A program made the position numbers and the translations under genes. From the NCBI GenBank assembly GCA_014905825.1, contig JACGCN010000137.1:1-24030 (forward strand): a stretch of DNA of 24,030 nucleotides. The letters are read 5' to 3'. Each line of letters starts with the position of its first letter. Position 1 is the stretch's first letter. Of the stretch, positions 10,160-20,275 are shown one piece after another. This DNA is from Lyophyllum atratum. Taxonomy: Eukaryota > Basidiomycota > Agaricomycetes > Agaricales > Lyophyllaceae. The notes beneath the pieces are model-generated. The model had not been told where the DNA came from. It saw only the letters and a program-made list of their open reading frames with translations, and searched no databases.

Positions 10160-11974
10160 TTACGGAGGCGGCTCCGTTCTAACAGAACCATTCTGCGATG
10201 GGAGTGGTGCTGATTGACCTGGGGAAATGATATTTTGCGAGGATGGTGGTCGAGACAGCGGAGGATGGGGTGGCGGAGCAGGATGTTGAGGTGAAGGGGC
10301 GTGTGGGTGTTGCATAGAGCCCGGCGGTGGAGGAAATTGTCCAGGCACGGGTTGTTGGCCATACATGACATGAGGGGGCGGGCCACCAGGACCGAATGGC
10401 ATCCCTTGCCGTGTAACTTCGACCTCGTGCCTGAGCATCTCCATTTCCCTCGCCATGTCCTGGTGACTCTGTTTAAGCTGTGCAACGAAGTCGATGGCTG
10501 ATGGGCGATGTTAGGCGATAGAACGTGCCCAGAAGCAAATGTGCCACACCTTTGCTGAGAATTTCCCACTTGCTTGCCTTCATACCACGGTCAGCTGGGA
10601 GTTGGTCACGTAGCTCATCAAACAATTCCTTCATCTCCTTCCGTCGCTTTCGCTCCGCAAGTTTGTGCGATACGCGTAGTTCGGGCGAACGGGAATAGGG
10701 CGTATTGCTCAAGTCCTTATGCCTGCCAGACCCGGTTGGCGAGGGTGCCGAGACCGGATCATCCTGAGTGGACGATGAGCCCGACTGGACATTGGCGTCG
10801 GCGCCGGGAGTGGGAGTTGGACGAGATGGTGGACGTGAATGGGAACGCAATGCCCTGTTTGAGCCAGCAGGATCAGGCACGGACATTCGGCGATCATGAG
10901 TGAAATTCATGGACGGGACCATGTTGATCTGTGCGGTAGGGTCGTATGGGCGATGAGTGGGGGCATTGGGGTCTGGATCTGTGTGCATAGGAGCGGGACC
11001 CGATTGATCTGCAGGATTAGCTGGCCACGCGAAGGTTGCGATACCAGACGGCACTCGGCTTTGCGGGGAATCCGCTCCGGTAAACCCCGAAGTATACCCC
11101 AGGCTGGAAACGTTGGAAAAAACCGATGACGTAGAGTTCCGTCGGTCGTTAAGCCACCACTGTGCCGTTCCCCGTGAGTCCACCGAATTCCGACGCTCGT
11201 TCAGGCTTAGCTGCGCTATCCGTTGCGTGTCAATCGCTGACCCCCGTCGCTTCGGCGCCGGCCCCTCTACCGCACTCGGCACTCCAGGTCCAGCCAGCTG
11301 AGGATCGATCTCTTCCCCCACCGCAGGAAACACGTTTCGGTCTGCCGACATCTTGCGCTTACTTCCTACGTGCGGGATTTTGTCTTGCCCCACCGCAATT
11401 GAATGCCGGCGCATGTTGTAATCAAATGGCTGCACTTGCTGACGACCATCAACATCCATATCTGTGTCGTTAGACCTCGTGGCTCCTGGCAAGACGATCA
11501 GCGGATGGACATGGTACTCACAGGACACCCACCTGAGTGGTGTAAACTAGGATCCATGGGCCCTTGAGAGCCCTCGTGAGTTGCCGGGCCAGGACGATTA
11601 CTGGCCTTTTCAAGTGAAGGTGAGCGCAGGAGGTTTCGAATTTGCAGGCTGTCACCGGGTAGATGGGGCGTGGCGTCTCCAAAGACATACGGGGATGATG
11701 GACGTGCTTCGGTCATCGGGAGCTTTGAACTGCGTTCGTGGTTCGCAGAGGATGAGCCGGACGAAGCAGAACCAGGTTGTTCGGCTGGCGAGCGGAAACT
11801 CGTGTTGAGTTTCATGTTTGACGCTGTATGCAACGAAGGGTCTGTAATGGACCCTCGCCGCTGGTTCTGCAGATACTGAAGGGGAGCCAAGGGCGGTGGC
11901 GACTGCCTGGACAAGAACTCCTTGTGAGCAGATCCATTAGCCTTTGTAGTACCGTTTTGTGGAATATGAGACAT
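10160..11974 (-). CDS. Basic helix-loop-helix transcription factor (class B E-box type)
   Basis: This is a nuclear DNA-binding regulator of unknown target genes. Exons 11533-11974, 10550-11485 and 10160-10497 (introns of 47 and 52 bases) give 571 residues with no break. I chose the ATG at 11974 (MSHIPQNGTTK) because upstream codons in frame look like non-coding leader. The bHLH domain runs from about residue 421: the basic region HKLAERKRR has His, Glu and Arg at the H5-E9-R13 positions that specify CACGTG-type E-boxes; helix 1 is KEMKELFDELRDQL, the loop PADRGMKASK, helix 2 WEILSKAIDFVAQL, running into a coiled-coil-like SHQDMAREMEMLRHEVE. The tail is Pro/Gln/His-rich (PPPHVMYGQQPVPGQFPPPP). 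The N-terminal 420 residues are disordered and hold six RRxS sites, typical PKA targets. It is tandem with Elg1 upstream (244 bp gap). I cannot assign it to a named fungal bHLH. Confidence 0.9.
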
Positions 11975-12218
11975 GGGGCATAGGCGTAGTGTGATGCGAC
12001 CAGGGAACAGGTTCAGAAGGCTCAGGAGGACGAGGAGGACGAAGTCGGAGAACCGACAAGTTGACAGACAGATTCTGGCAGGCGCAATTTGGCAGCAATC
12101 TGGGCTTTTGGGTGTCTCTGAGGGTGATCGATAAATTGAGCATATCGCGTGGTCATGCCAAATCTGGTTATATTGGAACAAATAACAGCAACGTGCGACT
12201 CTGCCACACACACGGCAG

Positions 12219-15200
12219 TTATATTTGGCGCAGCACCGTTTCAGTCAGTGCCGCCCGCGATTCGGTCGTCAGTACGATCGTTCGCACAAACCCTCCTCCA
12301 CTGTTCCGCGTCATCCTCCCGAACCGATACTTCTGCTGATTCAGCAGTTCCTCCATGTCCTCTGCCGCCACAATATCCCGTATACTGGTCTCATAGTCCA
12401 TTCTTACCTCGGTTCGGCGCATCTTCAATACTGACAGGGGTACAATGCCGCCCAGTGCTTCAGCCATCTGCGATTGATGATCCACGCGAGCGCGGAACAG
12501 CTCACGCGCTCGAATAGGGCTGATGCTGCTTGACGTCGGCCCTTGCGTCCTTCCGACCTGGAGGGCCTCACGTGAAAGGCACATTGCCGTTGAAGCGATC
12601 TCCTCGTCGTGGTCTCGTAAATTGAACGACCCTTCTGTGGTCCTTGGGCAGAACAAAACTCGGTGGCTGATTTCGTCATCATTCGAAGGTTGGCAGTCGC
12701 TCCAAGCAAGCGCCTAAGAGGAATCGAATCAAATCAGTCCCTCTGAAACACCGCCGTGCTACGGACGCACCTCTGAAGTATCCCAAGCTCTCCGCATGAG
12801 ATGACTGTCCACAAAGGAGATAAGGTCTGCGTGACGTGCTGCCAGCAAACGACGAGGTGGCGCTTCGGTTCTCATTACCGTGGCAAGTGAGCCTTGGTCT
12901 GCTGACGGCCCATCTGGTGATCTCCTAGGCCCTTGTTCTATAGACCAATTCCAATCACAGAGATCTTCAATTATATCTGCCGCTGGTTCCCACCCTGAAG
13001 TGTATTCAATTTCAGAGTCAGCACTTGAGCACTGAAACTGAAGACAATTGATCGCGCGTCGAAGATCTGGCGCCGGAAAGTCGCCTGATGTCGGGGGAGT
13101 GGGGAAATCTGGGACATCGAGAGAGTCAAGCCTGGGGGCGGAGCCTCCGTATAGTTGGAGTAACCTATTCCGCTCCAACACATATCCTTCGGCGGAACAC
13201 AGGCCCTGCAGGTAGGAAGCCGCAAGCGGCGGTGGGCAAGGTTGGAAGTACAAGACGGTCTGAAGGGGAAGGTCTTGCGTGGGTACGAGGGAGATATCTA
13301 CACGAAATTTAGGTTAGTCTTCTACCGATAAACGACAGCGTGTAACACTAGCTACCGTTGCAAGTGCAGACGACAGGCCGCCTACAATCTTTGATGAATT
13401 TAGTGACCGCAGGCCAAAAACCGTTATCGTCTTGGAAGAGAATATCCACTTCTTCGAGTAAGATCAGAGATTGTCGAACAACGGGTGCCGCCTCCATCAC
13501 ATCTGCGGAGTATGGAGAAATGAACCCAAAATCTTCTGAGGGTGGGTGAGCATTCTCGATGTCGTCGATAGGTTGTTGGTTAGGCATTTCGTCGCTGCTC
13601 GCCTTGAATAGTTGCGTGAGTGCGTTACGACCCTTGGATATGCCTGCATCTCCAGTTCTCGTTTTCCGCACAAGATGATTTCTACCGACGTCGCCAATTA
13701 AGGTATCAATTCCATGACCACTGCGTTTACCTATTCCAGGATAAACCTCGAATACCTCCCATCCAAGTTCTTCAGCGCAGGCGTATACGGCTGCAGTCTT
13801 GCCAGCACCAGAAGGGCCCGAGAGAAGTATTGTATTCGTGAGTGGGTCAAAAGAGCGATGTGGGAAGACCTCTTGCTTGGGTGTGGGCGCAGGAGACGAT
13901 GGTTGGTAGGCGTTGGAATCGTCCGATGGTGGACTAGATCGCCATCTGTCAAAACTTGTCTCGGGTGCATCACAGTTAATGCGATCCTCTTCTGCTTCCA
14001 GTGCGTCACTATTCACAATCCAGTCGTCCTCGCCATCGGATTCGATTTTCCGCTTTTTTCTTCCGCGACGCTTTTCGACAGCGCGTACTACTCTCGGTCG
14101 CTTGGTACCCCTGGCATCAGCCTTAGCCTTCCCTTTGCCGCCGGAATTTTCCTTGCATTCCGACGTCGTATCAGTCGACAGGTGTAATTCAAGTGCGCGT
14201 AGCCAATCCCGCAGATATAGTGCGTTTTCTTCATTGCCTAGCACCTCTGCAGCTCGTGTCGGGTGCCATTTGTCTACCCACATGCGATGGGTTGACGAAG
14301 AAGGTATGGGCTGTGTTTCAAAGCGTGCAATGGCAGGATGGCGTAGATCTTCATCCGGGATAGTTGACAAGTAGGAGTCTCCTGCCGTAATAGATGGTAT
14401 ATATTGTGGGGATATCGAAGTATAGATTCTGCTTTCGTTCAGATTCCGTAGGAATAGTTCTGATGCTTCGTCCGGAGTTTCCGTGGAGCTCGGGGCACCA
14501 CGTCTGGCCCGGCGACCGTAAGGAAGCGCTGGCGAGCTAAATGAATGCCGTTGACCGTAAACATGCTGTGAGGTTTGATCAGGATATGGTGCGATTAGGC
14601 CGTCGGCCCCTGGTGATCGGGGAGTTACAGTCACCGCAGCAGGTGCCGTTGGAAGACGAGGGGTAAAAAAAGGTGCGAGTGATTTGGATGGACCCGCATT
14701 ACGTGGGCGAATGGCTTTCAAGGGAGAGGAGTCCAGAACAATGGGATCTTCCTGGCTGCCACCTTCCACGAGCAGGACAGAGTCCGTAAGGTTCTCAGAT
14801 GATAGATTGCTCGTAGATTCATCGTCTATGACTTCAATCACGGCGTGTTCGCGTATGCTGAGCTGTTCTGGTGGAGTATGTGATTGCGGCACTGATGGTG
14901 TTGACTTTGCGAAGAAAGGGTGGATCGGTCGAGGTTCCAGACTTGCTGTGACGTGGTCGGGATGCATACACATGAAGACAGTTTCCTAATTCCGGGCAAG
15001 GCTTCACTCACCTTGCCTCATTTTTTCCACCACCGCGGCCGTACAAATCTCGTTGGACTCGGGCGCGCAAGGACTTGAAGGCACATTGACAACATAGTTG
15101 GGCTCGCTGGGTGCTTCAGGACGTACGTCCGGTACTTCAGGTGCATCTAGAGCATCGTCAGCTTTCTTTGGGAATAAGTCAAAGAGGGTTCTCTGTTTCG

Positions 15201-15311
15201 TTGCAGACTAGTTCAACCACGGTGAATATAGGTGACGAAGGCGATAAATGAATGCAGACTGACTGGTTTGACTTTTGATTTTGTCTGGGCACTTTTCTTC
15301 TTCTCAGCCAT
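12219..15311 (-). CDS. ELG1: Elg1/ATAD5-type RFC-like AAA+ ATPase (PCNA unloader)
   Basis: Elg1 forms an RFC-like complex with Rfc2-5 and removes PCNA, including SUMO-PCNA, from DNA behind the fork. Exons 15264-15311, 15012-15207, 13356-14945, 12771-13297 and 12219-12713 give 951 residues, frame intact. The AAA+ core has Walker A GPSGAGKT (458-465) followed by AAVYACAEELGWEVFEVYPG and a Walker B-type LILLEEVDILF (EEVD 579-582), then RPVVCTCND as sensor 1. The lid continues with LPLQTVLYFQPCP, SYLQGLCSAEGY and DLRRAINCLQ. The N-terminus carries a PIP-box-like QRTLFDLF (21-28), three SUMO-interaction-like hydrophobic/acidic patches (117-156) and a basic NLS-like KRPRVVRAVEKRRGRKKRK. EEVDILF and the long N-terminus separate it from Rfc1, Ctf18 and Rad24. 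It is divergent from the JmjC gene, with an ACGCGT element 97 bases upstream of the start. Confidence 0.92.
15172..15195 (-). other. PIP-box-like motif in Elg1
   Basis: Codons 21-28 read QRTLFDLF. This fits Q-x-x-hydrophobic-x-x-hydrophobic-aromatic, although position 7 is Leu rather than Phe or Tyr. It sits in the second exon, before the AAA+ core, where Elg1 and ATAD5 proteins are expected to touch PCNA. Confidence 0.45.
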
Positions 15312-15378
15312 TGTTATACGCGCGTCTTGTCTGGAGCGTGTCGCGGTTGTAGCCAGGTAGAGACTCAAGTATGAGTTG

Positions 15379-15465
15379 GACCCGGTCACGACAAGGCTCA
15401 GGTCACGACGCGTCCCAGCATGTGCTTCGTCCGCGTGACTTGAGCCTCAGGCTGTGACCGGGGTC
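15379..15465. promoter_or_regulatory. Imperfect inverted repeat in the shared Elg1/JMJD7 promoter
   Basis: The left arm (15379-15407) contains GACCCGGTCAC, then GGCTCA, then GTCACG. The right arm (15434-15465) holds the reverse complements in mirrored order: CGTGAC, TGAGCC, GTGACCGGGGTC. The unpaired loop is 26 bases. GGTCACGAC also occurs twice as a direct repeat within or beside the left arm (15384-15392, 15401-15409). The element sits midway between two divergent genes 160 bp apart, so it probably serves both. The binding factor is unknown. Confidence 0.6.
15408..15413. promoter_or_regulatory. ACGCGT (MCB-like) element
   Basis: ACGCGT is the MluI cell-cycle box bound by MBF (Mbp1/Swi6) in yeasts and drives G1/S genes, including many replication genes. 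Here it lies 97 bases upstream of the Elg1 start, at the edge of the loop of the inverted repeat. A six-base match can occur by chance, but the place and the gene fit. Confidence 0.4.
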
Positions 15466-15473
15466 GCCGGACA

Positions 15474-16935
15474 ATGTGGCCCAGGACTTTAACTCGTCCC
15501 TCCCTTTAACTAAGATTCTGAGTTCACCAGGCTGGATGGCATCCCACAGTACCTCACGACGGTGGCTTTCGAAGGAATACTATGGTGTCTCCATGATTTC
15601 CCCTGCACTTACAAGTCTCGGGCTGACTTCCTGGCAGAACAGAACGGAGACCATGTGGTCACCCTACAAAGTCCTCCCTCTGCCGTGGAGTTTGCTCAGT
15701 TAGTCCACATATCTAGACCTGTTGTGATAAAAGGTGCCAGCGATCCGACATACGTGATATTCTTTACAAAGCTGATCACTGTACTTGCCGTGGTGACAGG
15801 GTTCAAGATCCCTGCGTCGACGTTGTGGTCTGATGCACATCTCACTAAGTGTATGGGTACCCGAAAAATATCTATAGCCGTCACCCCCAATGGGTCAGAC
15901 CGTGTTTCAGTCTATCTTTCCACCGAATGACGCTTGTGTAGGCTCGCTGACGCTGTCCACCGTGGTCCCGACAATCCAACTTTACTTCGTCGAACCACAT
16001 GTGGAAACAATGACGATGATGGAATTTCTCTCGTACATATCAACAGGTCCGACGCGAGATCATAAACTTATCAATCTTTCCTGTACACTGATTGTACACT
16101 GTCATAAACCCAGGCTCGAACTCGCTAAGTTCGGAAGTATGCTATTTACAGTCCCAGAACGGCAATCTATACTCCCGGACTGGTACCGACTTCGAGGAAG
16201 CAGATGTGAGCTCGATATCAGAGTTTCAGCCTCTGAGATGTGATGTTCCCAGTGATATCTCGTGGTGTACTGAAGCCCTTGGTGTGCACTTTCCTCGCGC
16301 TTATATATTGAATTCTATTAACGTGGAACAGGGAAGTCTCCAGATGCTGTCAACTTGTGGATTGGTGACAGCCGGAGTATCACCAATATACATAGCGGTG
16401 AGTAAGTTGCGTCAACCCCCTACACCTCATCAGCGCTGATAGTTAGCAGACCCATATGAAAATATCTACACTGTCGTCCGTGGAGCTAAGCACTTTACGC
16501 TACTTCCGCCAACAGAGGGATGGTGCTTGAATGGTAAGGACAAGTGCATTATTCTCTTCAGAGACTATTAAATATTTTTAGAGCGAAAATATCCTCATGC
16601 TACGTACGCGCGATGCCCTTCGACATCAAGATTGATCCTTGTGCCATCCACCGACATGGATGAAGTCCGCTGGTCCTCCGTTGCTGAGCCCCATGTACAA
16701 GGTGCCCTTCCGCCCGACGCTCATCCAATTCACATCACGCTTGGTCCTGGTGATACTTTGTATCTTCCCGCAGGCTGGTGGCACCACGTACGACAGTCTG
16801 GAGACACTACTATTGCACTTAATTGGTGGTACGATACCTGAAATGCGCGGTATGTCCTGGGTTGTACTCAGCTTTCTTCGAGGGATCGAAGATGTACCTC
16901 GAGGGAATAGTGATGAAGACGAAGAGCAACAGTGA
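15474..16935 (+). CDS. JmjC-domain protein, JMJD7-like 2-oxoglutarate/Fe(II) oxygenase (frame broken)
   Basis: JMJD7-type enzymes hydroxylate protein side chains with Fe(II) and 2-oxoglutarate. Later exons are clear: up to 15733, 15800-15893, 15942-16046, 16114-16281, 16332-16397, 16450-16533, and 16582 on. Family motifs include AQLVHISRPVVIKG, KISIAVTPNG, FVEPHVETMT, EVCYLQSQNGNLY, DAVNLWIGDSRS, then the metal-binding HSD of TNIHSDPYENIYTVV, KHFTLLPPTEGW, and LYLPAGWWHHVRQS with the distal His, then IALNWWYD. The N-terminus is uncertain: the frame entering the LDG..VAFEGILW part has a stop at 15511-15513 and no ATG, while an ATG at 15474 leads (one base off) into AQDFNSSLPL. Either an indel or a short first intron with acceptor near 15530 is needed. 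Two later breaks: near 15984 (TL to FVEP) and an extra base near 16838. As read, translation stops at 16841; corrected, it continues EMRGMSWVVLSF to 16935. Confidence 0.82.
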
Positions 16936-16994
16936 CATATAATACCGTAGTTTTCAGTGCGTTTAGTAGATAAGTTTCAAGTCTGAGCGCATGG

Positions 16995-17020
16995 ATTCGA
17001 GATCTGAATCTATCTCGAAT
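16995..17020. repeat. 9 bp perfect inverted repeat upstream of NHP2
   Basis: ATTCGAGAT (16995-17003) and ATCTCGAAT (17012-17020) are perfect reverse complements separated by 8 bases. It could be the 3' hairpin of the JmjC transcript, which ends at about 16935, or part of the NHP2 promoter. The GTCAC array follows at once. Confidence 0.5.
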
Positions 17021-17025
17021 TTCGA

Positions 17026-17059
17026 TCACGGTCACGGTGACAGTCACTGGTATTGTCAC
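17026..17059. promoter_or_regulatory. GTCAC motif array in the NHP2 promoter
   Basis: A 6-base periodic run reads ATCACG GTCACG GTGACA GTCACT (from 17025), then GTCAC again at 17055-17059. It includes the palindrome GTCACGGTGAC (17031-17041). It lies 53-86 bases before the NHP2 ATG, where an upstream activating site would sit. The same GGTCACG core is repeated in the Elg1/JMJD7 promoter. Confidence 0.45.
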
Positions 17060-17111
17060 AAAAAATTGAACGTTCTTCGACCTACTCATTACCTCCTACC
17101 GCTCTGATACC

Positions 17112-17845
17112 ATGCCCAAGGACAAATCGGAAAAAAAGGACAAAAAGCGAAAGGAGGTTCTAGATACTGAAGAAACGGTTGACGTAGAGATGGCAGACGC
17201 AGACGGCCCAAAAGTATTTAGCTTGGTCTTACCCTCCCTTCCTTATTATTTACCGATATACAACGTCTAGTCACCCAAAAAAGCGAGGAAGGAGAAAGAG
17301 GAGGTCGTCGTTCTGCCTGAGGATCTGTCACCTCTGGCTCATCCACTTGCCCAAAAAAAGCTCGTGAAAAAGCTGCATAAAACTATAAAAAAAGGTATGT
17401 CATGTTTTGGTGCTTGCACCACATAAGCTGAAGATATCTGTAGCTTCAAAGGCACGCCAAGTGAAACGGGGGGTGAAGGAAGTCGTGAAGGGTATCCGCA
17501 AGGGTGAAAAAGGGTGCGTCTCCCTGTTCCCTGTCTTTGGTATTTTTTAATCTTCTTCGTAGACTTCTGATCCTGGCCGCGGACATCAACCCAATCGACA
17601 TTATCTCGCACCTACCAGTGCTCAGTGAAGAAGCCCAGATACCATATGTATTCGTTGCCTCAAAGGAGGAACTTGGTCATGCGAGCTCGACGAAACGACC
17701 AACGAGTTGTGTAATGGTGTGCCCCGATCAGAAGAAGAAAAAGCGGAAAGAAGGGGAGAAGGAGGACAAGGATGATGACTACCGAGAGCTTTACGATGAG
17801 TGTTACAAGGAGGTCGAAAAGCTGGACACCCAGGTGGTGTTCTGA
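17112..17845 (+). CDS. NHP2: H/ACA ribonucleoprotein subunit Nhp2 (L7Ae family)
   Basis: Nhp2 is a core protein of nucleolar H/ACA snoRNPs, which guide pseudouridylation of rRNA and snRNA and help rRNA processing, together with Cbf5, Nop10 and Gar1. Four exons (17112-17213, 17271-17394, 17444-17513, 17563-17845) with introns of 57, 49 and 49 bases give 192 residues with no frame break. The N-terminus is a Lys/Glu-rich tail (KKDKKRKEVLDTEE), longer than in yeast. The L7Ae fold follows: SPLAHPLAQKKLVKKLHKTIKK, RQVKRGVKEVVKGIRKGEKG, LLILAADINPIDIISHLPVL, the RNA-contact segment PYVFVASKEELGHASSTKRP and TSCVMV. A Lys/Glu/Asp-rich segment precedes the end (YDECYKEVEKLDTQVVF). The GEKG and LAADINP residues mark Nhp2 rather than Snu13 or ribosomal L7Ae. 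Confidence 0.93.
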
Positions 17846-18001
17846 ATATTACACGTCGTCCATACACCAAGCGAGCACATGTCCGATATTTGAGTTTCGC
17901 ACGATGTGGACCGACTTCATTTGACTTCATTTCCTACCACCAGCACAAACGCTCGATACCCCCCCGTACATAACATACTCACCCTAGACTTCCTTATTAT
18001 T

Positions 18002-19805
18002 ATGCCTGCTACAAAGTCGAAAGCCGCTCCAGCAACCAACGGCGCTGCCTCGAAAGGAAAGCCTTCCTCTGCCAGCGGTACCGCAACTCCCGTCTCTATC
18101 CACCGATAAAAAGGACACGTTGGACGTCTTGGGAGCTTTTGCTGGTACAAAGCCGGACAAGAAGGTTTACGATGCAGAGCAAGAGACGATTAAGAGAGAC
18201 ATCGATGCTCTCCAAGTCAAGTTGGTAAGTGACCTCATTTTTTAAGTGCTATGCCCAACGCTAACCGGAAACATTAGTCCGCTGTGCGGGACAAAATTTC
18301 TCTAGCAACAAAAATCAGGCCCTGGAAACGACCGCCGTGCAGCTCTTCGTACGGAGCTTGATGGTATTCGTGGGCAGCAGTCCAACAACAAGATGTCCAG
18401 AGGAAAGGCCATCGACCAAGTGAAGGCCCTCCAGGATGGCATTCAAAAGAAGGTTCTTGTTGTGTTCATCATTGCCACTTCATATATTTAATTAACGCAC
18501 ATTCCTTTTTTAGGAATAAAGATCTTCAGGCCGCAAGGGCGAAAGCGCAATTTAAAACGGTTGCAGATGTTGATGCTTACATCAAGTACGCTATATCTAA
18601 CACCGTACTTCATTTCTCCCTGCTGACGAAAACCTCCCAGAACGTTGGAGAAGCAGGTTGAATCCGGCAATATGAAGCTTGTCGACGAAAAACGTGCGTT
18701 ACAGGAGATCAGCACTAGCAAGCGGAACCGCCGCATCGTCGAGAGCTTCCAGGCAGATCAGGAATCTATTGAGGCAGACCGTGCCACACTCGAGGAGCTT
18801 CGGAAGCAGATTGAGGACCCCGAAGCCAAGGCTCTTTCCGACCGCTACGATACTATCAAGGCAGAGCTCAACGAAATCCAGAAGGAGGGCGATGAGGCTT
18901 ACGCCGGGCGCTCTAAACTTTTCGCGGAACGCGACAACATCCAGGCTCAACTCAATACTCTCTTTAACCAGAAGCGAGAGTCCGCTCATCAATTCCGAGA
19001 ATCGAATGATCGTTATTGGAACAAGGTTAACGAGGATCGAGCTCGGCGTGCGGAGAAGGCTCGCACCCAGCGAGCTGCTGAGGAGGCGCAGAAGAAGCAA
19101 GAAATTGCTGAGCGACTGCGCGAAGAGGCAGAAATCCCTGCCTTCCAGGCCCAAATTGAGGATTGCCAAACTCTCATCGACTTCCTCTCGGGAAGAATAC
19201 CGGCAATGTGACTTTCAAGTCTGCGCCGCTGTTTGCCAGGACGGAAGTCGCAGGAGTTCCGAAGCTCGAGATTCGGCAGGTTGAGGCTGCGCCCGAGGGG
19301 TCGATCGTGCGGCAGAAGAAGAATGTGGACGAAGAGTCCTACTTCGTCGGTGGTAAAGGAAAAGGGAAGGGTAAACGGGGTGCTTCAAAGGCAGCCGACC
19401 CCAATGCCCCCCTGCCAGCCCATCAACTGCAAATGCTCCCTTGAACCTCCCATTGCCGACTCTTTCTGCCCTCCTGTCGCTCTCGATCTCTCCTCCTGCC
19501 TCGGCAGCCGACGTGCCGCGTGTTTGTTGAGGATCTCACGACGAAGAAGATCTGGTTCGAAGCCAATCAGGCTCGCGTCACTGCAGAGAACGTCGCGAAG
19601 GCCGAGAGCGACATCAAGCGTCTGACGAAGGACGTCCAATCAGTCGGATGTCCCTCCTGTTGCTGGTAGCGAGTATCCCAAGGAGCCAACCCCGACACCT
19701 CAGGTTGGTGATGTACCCGTCCCGGAACCACCCATACCTGCTGCGCTGGAAAAAGTTGACACCGTTCTTGAGCAAGAGGCGGCTGCTGAGGCAGAGGAGT
19801 CATGA
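18002..19805 (+). CDS. BFR1: Bfr1-family mRNP-associated coiled-coil protein (frame broken by seven indels)
   Basis: Bfr1 binds mRNA and polysomes at the ER and, in yeast, affects secretion, ploidy and P-body formation. Start ATG 18002 (MPATKSKAAPATNG). Exons 18002-18224, 18278-18452, 18514-18585 and 18641-19805. Family features: TLDVLGAFAGTKPDKKVYDAEQ, GPGNDRRAALRTELDGIRGQ, LEKQVESGNMKLVDEKRAL, EISTSKRNRRIVESF, a long charged coiled coil (about 18640-19170), the basic GKGKGKRG and, near the end, TTKKIWFEANQ. Indels: extra base near 18098, extra A in 18310-18314, extra base at 18514 (or a misjudged splice), missing A near 19192, missing C near 19420, extra T in 19522-19524, extra G near 19646. 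Removing exactly these gives 543 residues with all phases consistent and no internal stop. As read, only fragments are open, the longest about 18640-19209. Confidence 0.85.
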
Positions 19806-20275
19806 AGGCAATTACGTTGCGCGATGGATGGAATAGATTTTGTTACTCATGTTTCAGTACTTGAATCTACTCTTCATACAATACCGACTACGTAAGAGCA
19901 GAGATGAAACAAACTCGAGAGAGTATATATAAGTGATAGAGATATATATCGATAACGAAATCCTCAGGGCCAAGATGTGTACACTATTAAGGAACGTGAG
20001 GGCAGGGGGAAAGCACAGAAAGAGAAAAGACTAATACAGGGGGGGCGGGACGAGTTCGAGGACGTAGGCTGGACAAAAAAAAACGATAACAAGAGGCTAT
20101 CACGAAAACCGAATAAAAACATCCACGTATTAAACCTTGGTCCACACCTCCAAGACAAGAAGAATACGTATTATACTCCAGACGGCTCGGTTTTGACGGG
20201 CTCTGGGTCAGGATCTGGCTCGCTGCCTGGCGTTGCAGGACGAGTTCATTCCCAGATCCTGAGATCCGAAGTTGG
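19806..20275. other. Intergenic, convergent 3' ends of BFR1 and the RFX gene
   Basis: This 470 bp region should hold both 3' UTRs. It includes an AT-rich patch with GAGAGTATATATAAGTG and GATATATATCG near 19920-19955 and an A-run near 20076. No gene, RNA gene or repeat unit of note is seen. Confidence 0.6.

Noticed and set aside
18002..19805. Programmed frameshifting in BFR1
   Set aside because: There are seven shifts in both directions without slippery-site or structure logic, and similar ones occur in neighbouring genes; error is simpler.
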